Source: Leptofilum sp965223525
GTDB taxonomy: Bacteria; Chloroflexota; Anaerolineae; Promineifilales; Promineifilaceae
Direction: 5' to 3'
DNA: 64,000 bases
Assembly: GCF_965223525.1 (NCBI RefSeq)
Contig: NZ_CBDCWX010000005.1
Span: 2,480,001 to 2,544,000 of the forward strand
Of this stretch, positions 33,129 to 41,452 are shown in pieces. The stretch's first letter is position 1, and every line of letters starts with the position of its first letter. The translations under genes were made by a program, and so were the position numbers. The notes beneath the pieces are model-generated. The model was not told the DNA's origin and did not search any database. It saw only the letters and a list, made by a program, of their open reading frames with translations.

Positions 33129-34655
33129 CTATACAAATCGCGCCCGGATTTCTGCACTAACGTAATCCAGAATAGCAACCGTTATAGCAATAAACCAAAC
33201 CGCGATGCCTGCCGACCGATAATCCAACAACCGAATCCACTGAGCCAGCAAGAACCCAATGCCACCACCGCCAACAAAACCAATAATCGTAGACATGCGA
33301 ATATTGATGTCCCAACGATAAATTGTAAAAGAGACAAAAGGCGGGATAATCTGGGGCACAACTGCAAAAACTACAACTTGCACCCAGTTTGCACCTGTTG
33401 CCTGAATGGCTTCAATCGGCCCAGGATCAATTGATTCAATAGACTCAGAATACAATTTGCCCAACGCTGCAATCGAGTGAACCGTTAGGGCCAAAATACC
33501 CGCAAAAGGCCCCAGGCCTACAACGATCACAAATATAATTGCCCAGATCAATGGCTCGATGGAGCGAATAATATTCAGAATGCCCCTAGTAACGTAATAA
33601 ATGCCAATCGTTACCCGGTTGGCAGACATTAAGTTGCGGGCAGCAATAAAGCTAACGGGTATGGCCAGAATGACGCCAAAAAATGTTGCCATCATGCCAA
33701 TAAAAATCGTCTCTGTAATTTTTTCCACGGCCAGCTTTAGTTCCTGGCTAGCTTGTGGATCGCCCACGCTGCTAACTTGTTGAGCACTAATGCGCCAAAT
33801 TAGCACCTCTTCCTCAACGCTGGGCGGCAGCAAACGGTAGGGCATAATGATGTCAACTTCAAACGCGCCGGTTTCATCTGGCATTACCTGCACATACTCG
33901 CCTTCCTGACGCTGGCGGAATGTGGCCAAATTGGGATCTTCCCAAATAATTTCTGCCATCGTGTTGGGGATTAAATTGTAGCCTTGCAGGGTAAGTATAG
34001 ACCCTTGTGTGCCGTCTTGCTCGCTCAACGACCCACAAGTGGGCGAAACAATCAGATACGCTTCACTATCCGATGGCTCTGAGGGCGGGGGGGGCGAATC
34101 TGCACAGGGTACTTGTACATCTGCCCAGACAGAAACAATCTCCTCCGGGTATTCAATCGCCTTCTCCCAGGGCCACAAAACACGCATCAACGCTGGACCT
34201 GCATCATCTGCCTGGGTGAAAAGCGCCACAGGGTTGATTTCCCCGATTTGCCAACCCAGACTAAAGAAAACCACCAGAACCATAAAAAGTAGCCCGACGG
34301 TGACGGTATCCCTTTGTTTGGCAACCGCATAGGCATCAATGATGATCCAAATGTAAAGTACAACCACAAGGATTAATACAAAAACAAGAAATGGTTTGAG
34401 GCGTAGCCCTTTGAGAAAAATATCTACGACCCCTTCATCGCGTGGGGCTGCCAGACGAAATCGCCAAATTAACAGTCCCACAAGGGTTGCCATGCTAAAC
34501 AGTAGTAAGGCACCTCGTCGGTAAGATTTTGCCAGAATTTGGCCCAATCCAGGCAGCAGCGCGGATAATATTGCTGCCAAAAATGGGGGAACCAGGCTTT
34601 TATTTTGCACAGAGTCGGGTGGCTGTTTTTGAAGGTTATCAGTTTGGTTACTCAT
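33129..34655 (-). CDS. PhnE-type ABC transporter permease with long N-terminal extension
   Basis: The C-terminal 230 residues are a normal phosphonate/phosphate permease: TETIFIGMMATFFGVILAIPVSFIAARNLM, RSIEPLIWAIIFVIVVGLGPFAGILALTVHSIAALGKLYSESIESIDPGPIEA (the EAA loop) and RWDINIRMSTIIGFVGGGGIG. Ahead of it are about 275 extra residues not found in ordinary PhnE (about 260 residues): three hydrophobic segments in the first 150 (SALLPGLGQILAKSYRRGALLLF is TM2/DUF5683-like), then a Cys-containing outside domain of about 130 residues (SPTCGSLSEQDGTQGSILTLQGYNL, IPT/TIG-like). Total 508 residues. A fusion is likely. It overlaps phnC by 4 bp. Confidence 0.85.
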   Translation of the reverse strand: MSNQTDNLQKQPPDSVQNKSLVPPFLAAILSALLPGLGQILAKSYRRGALLLFSMATLVGLLIWRFRLAAPRDEGVVDIFLKGLRLKPFLVFVLILVVVLYIWIIIDAYAVAKQRDTVTVGLLFMVLVVFFSLGWQIGEINPVALFTQADDAGPALMRVLWPWEKAIEYPEEIVSVWADVQVPCADSPPPPSEPSDSEAYLIVSPTCGSLSEQDGTQGSILTLQGYNLIPNTMAEIIWEDPNLATFRQRQEGEYVQVMPDETGAFEVDIIMPYRLLPPSVEEEVLIWRISAQQVSSVGDPQASQELKLAVEKITETIFIGMMATFFGVILAIPVSFIAARNLMSANRVTIGIYYVTRGILNIIRSIEPLIWAIIFVIVVGLGPFAGILALTVHSIAALGKLYSESIESIDPGPIEAIQATGANWVQVVVFAVVPQIIPPFVSFTIYRWDINIRMSTIIGFVGGGGIGFLLAQWIRLLDYRSAGIAVWFIAITVAILDYVSAEIRARFV

Positions 34656-35458
34656 ACGGCCGTCCCCCCGGAATTTTGCATGTTGCCCTCCAGACCACCA
34701 CCGACTCTTTCGGCATCTTCTCCATAAATCTCTTTGAATTCATTATCGGTCATGCTTTGAATTTCACTCCGGCTACCCCGATAAACCACTTCACCGTTGC
34801 GTAAACCGATGACGCTCGTGGAATATCGCTGCACCAAATCCAGATAATGCAAGCTGCACAAAATTGTTAATTTATCTTCTTTGTTTAGATTTTCTAGGCG
34901 TTGCATGATTGAATGTGCCAGAACCGGGTCTAAACTAGCAACAGGCTCATCTGCCAAAATCATTTCTGGCTCTTGCATCAATGCCCTGGCCACGCCAACG
35001 CGCTGTTGTTGTCCTCCACTTAGTTCGTCGGCTCGTTTATGTGCCTGATCTGCAATGCCTAAACGAGATAAAGCCTGCATTGCTTTTTGGTGGTCTTCAT
35101 CAGAGAAGCGTCCAAGAAGGCTTTTCCATGAGGAGGTGTAGCCTAACCGCCCTGAAAGCACATTTTTAAGAACTGAGGAGCGTTTAACCAGGTTGAAATG
35201 TTGGAAGACCATCCCAATCTTACGACGAGATTTCCGAAGGGCTTCCCCTTCAACTTTTGCCAAATCTACGCCATTCCAAATAATCTCCCCCTCGGTTGGG
35301 TCAATTAAGCGATTGATGCAGCGCAATAAAGTTGACTTTCCTGAACCACTTAGACCAATGACGACAAGAAATTCACCATCTGGAACTGAAAAGCTCACGT
35401 TTTTAAGGGCTACGGTGCCATCATTGTAAACTTTGGTTAGATTTCGCACCTCAAGCAT
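34652..35458 (-). CDS. PhnC-type phosphonate/phosphate ABC transporter ATPase
   Basis: A 268-residue ATPase with Walker A GLSGSGKST at about residue 36, signature LSGGQQQR at about 147, Walker B MILADEPVASLD and the H-loop CSLHYLDL. The LDPVLAHSIMQRLENLN segment and R-N-G-E-V-V-Y tail are PhnC-like. The start at 35458 (MLEVRNLTKVYNDG) has AAGGAGAC upstream; a longer frame to 35506 is spurious. It supplies energy for the PhnE permease and the PhnD binding protein. Confidence 0.92.
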   Translation of the reverse strand: MLEVRNLTKVYNDGTVALKNVSFSVPDGEFLVVIGLSGSGKSTLLRCINRLIDPTEGEIIWNGVDLAKVEGEALRKSRRKIGMVFQHFNLVKRSSVLKNVLSGRLGYTSSWKSLLGRFSDEDHQKAMQALSRLGIADQAHKRADELSGGQQQRVGVARALMQEPEMILADEPVASLDPVLAHSIMQRLENLNKEDKLTILCSLHYLDLVQRYSTSVIGLRNGEVVYRGSRSEIQSMTDNEFKEIYGEDAERVGGGLEGNMQNSGGTAV

Positions 35459-35567
35459 GACAGTCTCCTTCCTGACTGAAATTTTCAAAAAGCATACGTA
35501 AAGCAAAGCGGAGAGACATGTTAATGCCTCTCCGCTCTTATTAAACTAAAGATTCACAAACTTTGTG

Positions 35568-36464
35568 CTATTGCAGATCTTCCGCAGAGACACCAGCAGC
35601 ATCCAAAATTTGGCGGAATTGATCGTAGAAGGAATCGTCGTGCTTTTCCAAAGCGGTCCATTCATAGGCAGTATCAAGTGCCTCGACGCCTTCATCTGTT
35701 GCCGCAATCGCTAGCAAGCCATCATTCAGTTGGTCGCGTAATTCACGGGATATGCTAGGAACGTACTGAACACCATCATTTGGAATGTCGCCAGAGATAA
35801 AGATAACCTGCAACACATCCATAACGTCTGGGTTGTCTTCTTCAATGGTTGAGCGGGCATCTACAAAGGATGACCCAGCATCGCAATCACCGTTATACAC
35901 ACCAGAAACGGCCGCATCGTGAGAGCCAGCGTCAACAACCTGATCCAAATCATTATCAGGATCAACCCCTGCTGCCCTCAGCTCCAAGCTAGGAATAATC
36001 CAGCCGCTGGTTGATAGAGGGTCAGGGCGACAGAAGGTTTTTCCTGCCAGATCTGCCAAAGAAGCGATGCCACTATCGGCACGCGTGAAAATTTGGCCAT
36101 TATAGCTTGGGCTACCAAAGCGAACAGACACCAACTCAGCTTCCGCACAGCCACGTTCTGAGGCCAGCATATAAGCAAAGGTTGCCAAGGAAGCCATATG
36201 TGCTTTTGGCGGATCGCTGCACATCGCCTCGATAGCACCTGCGTATTCAGTGGCGACAAACGGTTCAACGACGAGGCCAGTTTCTTCAAATAGAAGATTA
36301 GCCACTTCATCAAACCCGGTCAGAACAGTTTCACTTTCGCCAGAGGGCACCAAAACCCAAATAAGTGGATTCTCCTCAGTGCCTAATTCTGGTTCGCCAC
36401 AGCTAGAAAGAACAAACATCGTTAGACCTAAAAGGACTACTGTGATAAGAAGACGCTTCTTCAT
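35568..36464 (-). CDS. PhnD-type phosphonate/phosphite-binding lipoprotein
   Basis: A 298-residue substrate-binding lipoprotein: signal LLITVVLLGLTMFVLSSC, lipid Cys at about 22, then LIWVLVPSGESETVLTGFDEVANLLFEETGLVVEPFVATEYAGAIEAM. The binding-pocket phrases STSGWIIPSLEL, DAGSHDAAVSGVYNGDCDAGSSFVD and ISGDIPNDGVQYVP match PhnD-type phosph(on)ate binders. The start at 36464 has AGGAGGA 7 nt upstream. It is the first gene of phnD-phnC-phnE-IMPase. No C-P lyase genes are present, so the ligand may be a phosphonate, phosphite or phosphate ester. Confidence 0.88.
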   Translation of the reverse strand: MKKRLLITVVLLGLTMFVLSSCGEPELGTEENPLIWVLVPSGESETVLTGFDEVANLLFEETGLVVEPFVATEYAGAIEAMCSDPPKAHMASLATFAYMLASERGCAEAELVSVRFGSPSYNGQIFTRADSGIASLADLAGKTFCRPDPLSTSGWIIPSLELRAAGVDPDNDLDQVVDAGSHDAAVSGVYNGDCDAGSSFVDARSTIEEDNPDVMDVLQVIFISGDIPNDGVQYVPSISRELRDQLNDGLLAIAATDEGVEALDTAYEWTALEKHDDSFYDQFRQILDAAGVSAEDLQ

Positions 36465-36601
36465 GATTCTCCTCCTAATTTGGTTTACAACAATTGATAT
36501 GAAAATCTTGTAACGACGCTTTTTGTCCGTCTGCAAGTTTCGGGGAATGAAATGAGGTGGAGCAGCAGAAGGACAACGATTAAATTATACCTTACTTAAG
36601 G

Positions 36602-36637
36602 AAGGGGACAAGGTGAACGAGCCACCTTGCCCCCTTT
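36602..36637. terminator. GC-rich hairpin between sugar-binding and phnD genes
   Basis: AAGGGG-ACAAGGTG pairs with CACCTTG-CCCCCTT around a 7-nt loop, with one A/C mismatch. The T-run follows on the plus strand (CCCCCTTTTAA). It follows the palindrome at 36656 that lies just downstream of the sugar-binding gene. Confidence 0.6.
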
Positions 36638-36655
36638 TAAAACTGTTGATCAAGC

Positions 36656-36681
36656 TAGAGGGAAACGGCCGTTTCCCTCTA
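36656..36681 (-). terminator. Perfect 26-bp palindrome built on AACGGCCGTT
   Basis: TAGAGGGAA, then ACGGCCGT, then TTCCCTCTA forms a perfect 26-bp palindrome 13 bp after the stop codon of the sugar-binding gene on the minus strand. It is the window-wide ACGGCCGT word extended into a full hairpin, and it can serve as a terminator. No U-tract follows. Confidence 0.55.
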
Positions 36682-36694
36682 CAGCTTTTAAAAA

Positions 36695-38251
36695 TTAGCC
36701 ACCAATTTCTTCTAGCAGCTCTTCTTGCAGCTCATTTGCTGTTTCAGTCAGGTCATCCAGCGTTGCCTGAATGTCAGCACCTTGAATCATAGCATTGTAA
36801 GCTTCTTGTGCAGCATCACGAACGGACTGGTAGGAGATCATCTGAGGCTCAAATTTGCCATATTGCAGCAAGTCCAAAGCCTGAGCGTAAACTGGATTGG
36901 CGTCTACGTAATCATCCAGGAACTCAACCGTACCGGAGTTGGTCGGGAAGTAGTTACTAGCAGCAACCCAATCAGCCTGAGCTTCTGGGGAGGTGAACCA
37001 TTTAATGAATTCCCATGCAGCCAACTGCTGTTCTGGCGTTGTTTTAACAATCATCACATCGCCACCATAGATGTTCATGACTGGATCGCCAGTCGTGTGC
37101 GGAATAGCAGCAACAACATACTCATCTGGTTCGGTGCCAGCTTCTTCAGCAACGGTGTTGAAATCGCCAACGTAAAACGGAATACCAGAGCTGGAGCCTT
37201 GAGCGAACAGAGCATTACGGGAAGCAACTTCTGGGTTCGGGAAGCCATCAAAGATGTAGGCACAAACCTGACCATCTTCACCAGGAGTAGCCAGTTCAAC
37301 CAGCATTTCCATAGCTTGAACAGTTGCATCACTGTTGTAAATATATTCGGTTTCGTCAGCATTCAAGACATCGCCACCAAAGGCAAAGGTCCAAGCAGCC
37401 AGCGCAGAAGCATCATCACGCAAAACGTAGCCACCAACGCCACTTTCACTGGCAGCAGCAGCGGCACAAGACATTTCTACAAACTCTTCTGGGGTAGTTG
37501 GTGGGGCATCGTAGCCCAAATCACGCAGGTAAGACATATTGACGTGCAACAGTTCGATGGAGCGGTTAGGCGGGAAGCCTAGACGCTGATCGTCAAACGC
37601 AACATGAATGCTCTGGTTAAAGAAGCTCTGGTAGAAGGAAGCTTGGTCTTCTTCCGAAAGACCCCAATGCGGATCGTTTAGATAGTCATTCAAGTCTACC
37701 AGCGTTTCGTTGAGCTGGTAGAAAGCCTGGTCGTTTTGGTAACCAACAACAAGGGCTGCCGGAACTTCACCAGCAGCAACGCTAGCATTAACGGCGTCAC
37801 GGATGTCGTTGTAGCTACCCTGGTTCACGGCTTCAATTGTAATGCCACATTCGTTGGTCTCGTTGTATTCATCAACGATTTCCAGCAGCAGTTCTTCACG
37901 ACTGCCACGATGGTTGTGCCACCAAACAACGGTTTGCCCACGCGGATCAACGCCAGCAAATGAACCATCGCTAACGGGACCACAAGGCTCCATTACTTCG
38001 TCCATAGCTTCTTCAGCCTCGTCCATCGCTTCGTCCATCACCTCTTCAGCTTCATCCATAGCCTCTTCAGCTTCGTCCATCACCTCTTCAGCAGTTTCTT
38101 CTACAGCGTCTGCTACATCAGAGGCTGCATCTTCCACAGCGTCAACTGCATCTTCCACGGCTTCTTCGGCGGCACCGCCACCACAAGCAACCAGGAACAT
38201 TGGCACAATTAAGGCCAAAAGCATAAACCATTTAACATACTTTTTAGACAT
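36695..38251 (-). CDS. Extracellular sugar-binding lipoprotein of an ABC transporter
   Basis: A 518-residue family-1 solute-binding protein with lipobox LVACGGG (Cys near 23). Between about residues 26 and 92 is a striking alanine/glutamate/aspartate low-complexity stretch (EEAVEDAVDAVEDAASD, DEAEEAMDEAEEVMDEA, repeated), probably an acidic helix tethering the domain. The rest is a typical UgpB-like fold: TVVWWHNHRGSREELLLEIVDEYNE, FDDQRLGFPPNRS, GVGGYVLRDDASALAAWTFAFGG and WEFIKWFTSPEAQADWVAAS. It follows the two permeases in a three-gene operon; the ATPase is not included and must be encoded elsewhere. Confidence 0.88.
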   Translation of the reverse strand: MSKKYVKWFMLLALIVPMFLVACGGGAAEEAVEDAVDAVEDAASDVADAVEETAEEVMDEAEEAMDEAEEVMDEAMDEAEEAMDEVMEPCGPVSDGSFAGVDPRGQTVVWWHNHRGSREELLLEIVDEYNETNECGITIEAVNQGSYNDIRDAVNASVAAGEVPAALVVGYQNDQAFYQLNETLVDLNDYLNDPHWGLSEEDQASFYQSFFNQSIHVAFDDQRLGFPPNRSIELLHVNMSYLRDLGYDAPPTTPEEFVEMSCAAAAASESGVGGYVLRDDASALAAWTFAFGGDVLNADETEYIYNSDATVQAMEMLVELATPGEDGQVCAYIFDGFPNPEVASRNALFAQGSSSGIPFYVGDFNTVAEEAGTEPDEYVVAAIPHTTGDPVMNIYGGDVMIVKTTPEQQLAAWEFIKWFTSPEAQADWVAASNYFPTNSGTVEFLDDYVDANPVYAQALDLLQYGKFEPQMISYQSVRDAAQEAYNAMIQGADIQATLDDLTETANELQEELLEEIGG

Positions 38252-38441
38252 TTGTCTTCTCCTCGAAACGTTTGTTTCAATAAAAGATTGTATTGCAGAC
38301 TTTGTTTAAAAATTTTCCGCAATTTTTAAAACTAGGCGTTGAAGGTCTTGTTAGTTTAGACCTCAGTGCAACTATTTTTCCTGTCGCATCACCTCCTTTG
38401 ATGTAAGAATTTTAGCTCTGAACTAAGATTGTCCAAATTAA
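38252..38441. other. Leader region between malG-type permease and sugar-binding genes
   Basis: On the minus strand a perfect anti-anti-SD core AAAGGAGGTGATGC lies at about 38387-38400 with a minute frame ATG-CGA-CAG-GAA-AAA-TAG directly after it. It is followed by a 6-bp hairpin (AGGTCT/AGACCT) and by an AT inverted repeat (TTAAAAATT/AATTTTTAA). These could stabilise or regulate the binding-protein message. The spacing from SD to ATG is only 2 nt, so the mini frame may not be translated. Confidence 0.35.
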
Positions 38442-39329
38442 TTATCCTTTTAAACCCGACCGCGTCATTGCTTCAATGAATTGACGCTGGGTAAAGAAGT
38501 AAATAACCAAAATTGGCAAGATTGTGATGATGGCACCGGCCATTTGTAAGTTGACAAAACTTCCCGCTTCTTGCAGGAATGCTTGTAGACCATAGGAAAT
38601 AGGACGCCACTCCAAAGACCGTGTTACCAGAATTGGCCAGGCCAGACTATCCCAACTGCCCAGGAAGCCAAACAGTGCCAAAATGAGGATGGGTGCCTTT
38701 GATAGCGGGATGACGATTTGCAGAAGATAGCGTAAGTGGCCTGCACCATCAATTTGAGCAGAGTCCCACAGTTCATTGGGGATTTGTTGGAAAAACTGAC
38801 GTAATAGAAATATGCCAAAGGCACTGGCCATAAAGGGAATGGTTAGGGCTGGCCAGCTATCAATCCATTGAAAAGGGGTCACTTTGCCCAGCCAAGAGAC
38901 TGTTAAGAAGTTTGGTACCCAGACAATAGCGGCCGGTAAGGTGAGTGTAGATAAGAAAAGGCCAAAGAGTAAATTCTTGCCAGGAAACTCCATGCGGGCG
39001 AATGCGTAGGCTGCCAAGACACCGAAAACGACTTCTCCGGCAACGGTGATGAGCGCAATTTGAAGGCTATTAAAGAACAGTTCAGAAAAGTCTGATTCTT
39101 CCCATGCCTCAAGATAGTTGCCCCATTGAGGGGTGCTGGGCAAAAAGGTTTGGCTGGTGGCTTCAGTTAGATTCATAAGCGAAATGCTAACCGTTGCCAA
39201 AAATGGGATGACGGAAATGACTGCACCTGTAATGAGCACCACATAAGTGATAAAGCGAACCCAATTAAACCCGATGCGAGTTGGCGTGGTTGGCGGAGTA
39301 TTCACGGACGTAGCAGTTTGATTAACCAT
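38442..39329 (-). CDS. Carbohydrate ABC transporter permease (MalG type)
   Basis: A 295-residue permease with six hydrophobic segments. SVIPFLATVSISLMNLTEA, ITVAGEVVFGVLAAYAFARMEFPGKNLLF and the EAA-loop-like NELWDSAQIDGAGHLRYLLQIVIPLSKAP match the sugar permease family. The ATG at 39329 (MVNQTATSV) is preferred to one 45 bp upstream. It overlaps the preceding permease by 8 bp. The last helix is followed by IEAMTRSGLKG. It transports sugar together with the MalF-type partner. Confidence 0.9.
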   Translation of the reverse strand: MVNQTATSVNTPPTTPTRIGFNWVRFITYVVLITGAVISVIPFLATVSISLMNLTEATSQTFLPSTPQWGNYLEAWEESDFSELFFNSLQIALITVAGEVVFGVLAAYAFARMEFPGKNLLFGLFLSTLTLPAAIVWVPNFLTVSWLGKVTPFQWIDSWPALTIPFMASAFGIFLLRQFFQQIPNELWDSAQIDGAGHLRYLLQIVIPLSKAPILILALFGFLGSWDSLAWPILVTRSLEWRPISYGLQAFLQEAGSFVNLQMAGAIITILPILVIYFFTQRQFIEAMTRSGLKG

Positions 39330-41043
39330 AGAAAACTCTCCCCTGAGAAAAGCGATCAAGTATAGCTGTGGCACTGATAATGACGATTAGCAGAATGATT
39401 CCCAGAGCCGCAGCATAACCTATGCGGGTGTCTCTATTGAACGCGTCAAAAATGACGAGGCTGGCTGTATCCATTGTGCCCAATGCTGCGCGTGTGCGTA
39501 GCACAAATATGGTGTTAAACGCTTTAAATGTACCGATGACCCCAAAAATGGTGAGAAAATAGGTGATTGGTGAAAGCAATGGCAAAGTGATGTGACGGAA
39601 CTGTGCCCAACGGCTTGCCCCGTCTATTGAGGCTGCTTCGTAAAACTCTTTGGAAATATTGCCTAAACCAGCCAGAAAGAAGACGACGTTGTAGCCTGTA
39701 TATTTCCAGATGCCAAAAATAATGGCAACAATAAGTGCCAGGCTGGGGCCAGCCGCCCACTCTGGCACGGTGAAGTTGAGTGCATCACCAATGAGTTGGT
39801 TAATGCCGTTCGGTTCGTTGAGCCAACCCAATGGTTCCAAGCCAATTGAGGCTAGCACGGTGTTTATGAGACCGGTTGCATTGCCAGAGAATAGCACTTT
39901 GAATACGGCCGCTGCGCCCACTGCGGGGGTAATGTATGGCAGGAAATAGATCATGCGGAGCAGGCCTTTGGCTTTTATATCTTGGTACAGGAGGGTGGCC
40001 AGACCAAGCCCCAAGAATAGTTCAGCAGGGAGTGCGCCAATGACGTAAAAGATAGTCGTTCGCAGGCTTATCCACCAATCTTCATCACCCTCGGCAATGA
40101 CGACGGGCAGCTCACTTATGAGAACCCAGCCGCCAATCATGAGGAGAATGCCAGCGAAGAAGCGGAGACCGGTTTGCAGGTTCGAGTCGCGGTGTGCGGC
40201 CGTTCGCCAAACCAGCCAGGAAAGCAACAATAAAATAAATCCTGCACTAATAGTGACCATCTGTGCCCAAATAGCGAGAGATTCACCTTCTTCCAGAGCT
40301 TCGGCGTAGGCAAGTTGAATTTCACTAAACGTTACCCAACCAATTGCAACGGCGAGAATGAGCATGAATACGGCCGTTACAAACTTGCCTGTATAAAAAC
40401 CATCTCGTACTGTTTGCGAGCTACTCCGCTGAATAAATAAGTAAGAGGCACCGCTTAAAACAAACGCTAAAATTGCGTAATAAAACGTGGAAGCTACTCC
40501 AGGTGCGTTCCACGCTTCGGACACAAATTGGGGGAATAGTTCATTCCGCTCTTCGGCCGTAAACCCAACCATTCGCTCGCCAACTTCCAGCAGACCGGGC
40601 ATGAAAGCAAATACCAACCACAGCAACAGCGCCAGCCCGATGGCACTGAGCAAAGCCGGTAAAAGCCAACGCCATGGTGATTCATTCTTGTCTCGTGCGG
40701 TTGCCAATAACTCATTAAAAGTGCGAATGGCGACTACTAAAAAGAAAAGTGCCAGCCAAAAGGCTAGCACATAAGCAAGATTATCAATGGCGCGGACGTA
40801 TTGACCTAAGCCGTCGGGACGACCGACAACATTATTAAGACCTGCCCGTGTGCTCTGATAAGCGGAAAATACCAGCGGAAACAAGCCAAAAAGACCAATG
40901 ATGATGATGGCAGGTGAAAGAAAGAGGTAAGCAAGGAGTGCTTCTCGTCGCTTTAAGCCACGCCTTCCAGAAAATATTCCTAACCTCGATTGCTTAGGCT
41001 CCACTTGGGTTTTGGGTTGAGAGGGTATTGCGGTGTCGCTCAT
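39322..41043 (-). CDS. Carbohydrate ABC transporter permease (MalF type, extended)
   Basis: A 573-residue permease, about 270 residues longer than usual MalF-type permeases. The N-terminal half has five or so helices (YLFLSPAIIIIGLFGLFPLVFSAYQS, LAYVLAFWLALFFLVVAIRTFN, WLLPALLSAIGLALLLWLVFAF, YAILAFVLSGASYLFI, VFMLILAVAIGWVTF), and the C-terminal half the standard domain with the EAA loop EFYEAASIDGASRWAQFRHITLPLLSP. The first and last portions match the normal family, so the middle is an insertion. It is the first gene of the operon. The ATPase is not encoded nearby. Confidence 0.87.
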   Translation of the reverse strand: MSDTAIPSQPKTQVEPKQSRLGIFSGRRGLKRREALLAYLFLSPAIIIIGLFGLFPLVFSAYQSTRAGLNNVVGRPDGLGQYVRAIDNLAYVLAFWLALFFLVVAIRTFNELLATARDKNESPWRWLLPALLSAIGLALLLWLVFAFMPGLLEVGERMVGFTAEERNELFPQFVSEAWNAPGVASTFYYAILAFVLSGASYLFIQRSSSQTVRDGFYTGKFVTAVFMLILAVAIGWVTFSEIQLAYAEALEEGESLAIWAQMVTISAGFILLLLSWLVWRTAAHRDSNLQTGLRFFAGILLMIGGWVLISELPVVIAEGDEDWWISLRTTIFYVIGALPAELFLGLGLATLLYQDIKAKGLLRMIYFLPYITPAVGAAAVFKVLFSGNATGLINTVLASIGLEPLGWLNEPNGINQLIGDALNFTVPEWAAGPSLALIVAIIFGIWKYTGYNVVFFLAGLGNISKEFYEAASIDGASRWAQFRHITLPLLSPITYFLTIFGVIGTFKAFNTIFVLRTRAALGTMDTASLVIFDAFNRDTRIGYAAALGIILLIVIISATAILDRFSQGRVFYG

Positions 41044-41452
41044 AGCTATATCCTTTGCTATGCGGCGGCAGCCAGCTTGCGCCGCCTTACCGTGCTAATA
41101 TCCTGCATTTTTATCATTATGCTTGGGTGGTGGAAAAAAACGGTATGAAGATTGGACATCGTCATATTGGGTATTGCGATTAGCTTTTCTGCAAGAAGTC
41201 TACATTCTTGTGATTAATTAAGCGTTCCCGACTAAACTTTTCCTAACTCGTCTCGCATTATATCACGCGGCTTTTTGTGGGCAACAGCCATGTTCGTGAA
41301 TTCGAAGTGAACTGGTTAAGGTCAGACTAACGTGCTGTAAACATTTTGTGAACGCGTGAGCAATTGCTTGAACTTACCTCTATCCTTTCTTGTCCGTGTT
41401 ATAATTTGCCGCACATGCAATATTGAGACCATTTTCAAGGAAAAACGTCACA
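41044..41452. other. Divergent intergenic region, sugar ABC operon versus LTD-nuclease lipoprotein
   Basis: About 400 bp without a gene. A -10-like TATAAT at 41400-41405 precedes the plus-strand gene; TTGAAC at 41368 is too far (26 nt) for a classical -35 and TTACCT at 41374 is a poor alternative. On the minus side a GGCGGC/GCCGCC inverted repeat occurs near 41061-41083. CGGCCG is absent from this stretch. Confidence 0.4.

Noticed and set aside
41368..41405. Classical sigma-70 promoter TTGAAC-TATAAT before the giant nuclease gene
   Set aside because: Spacing of 26 nt is too long; only the -10-like box is retained.
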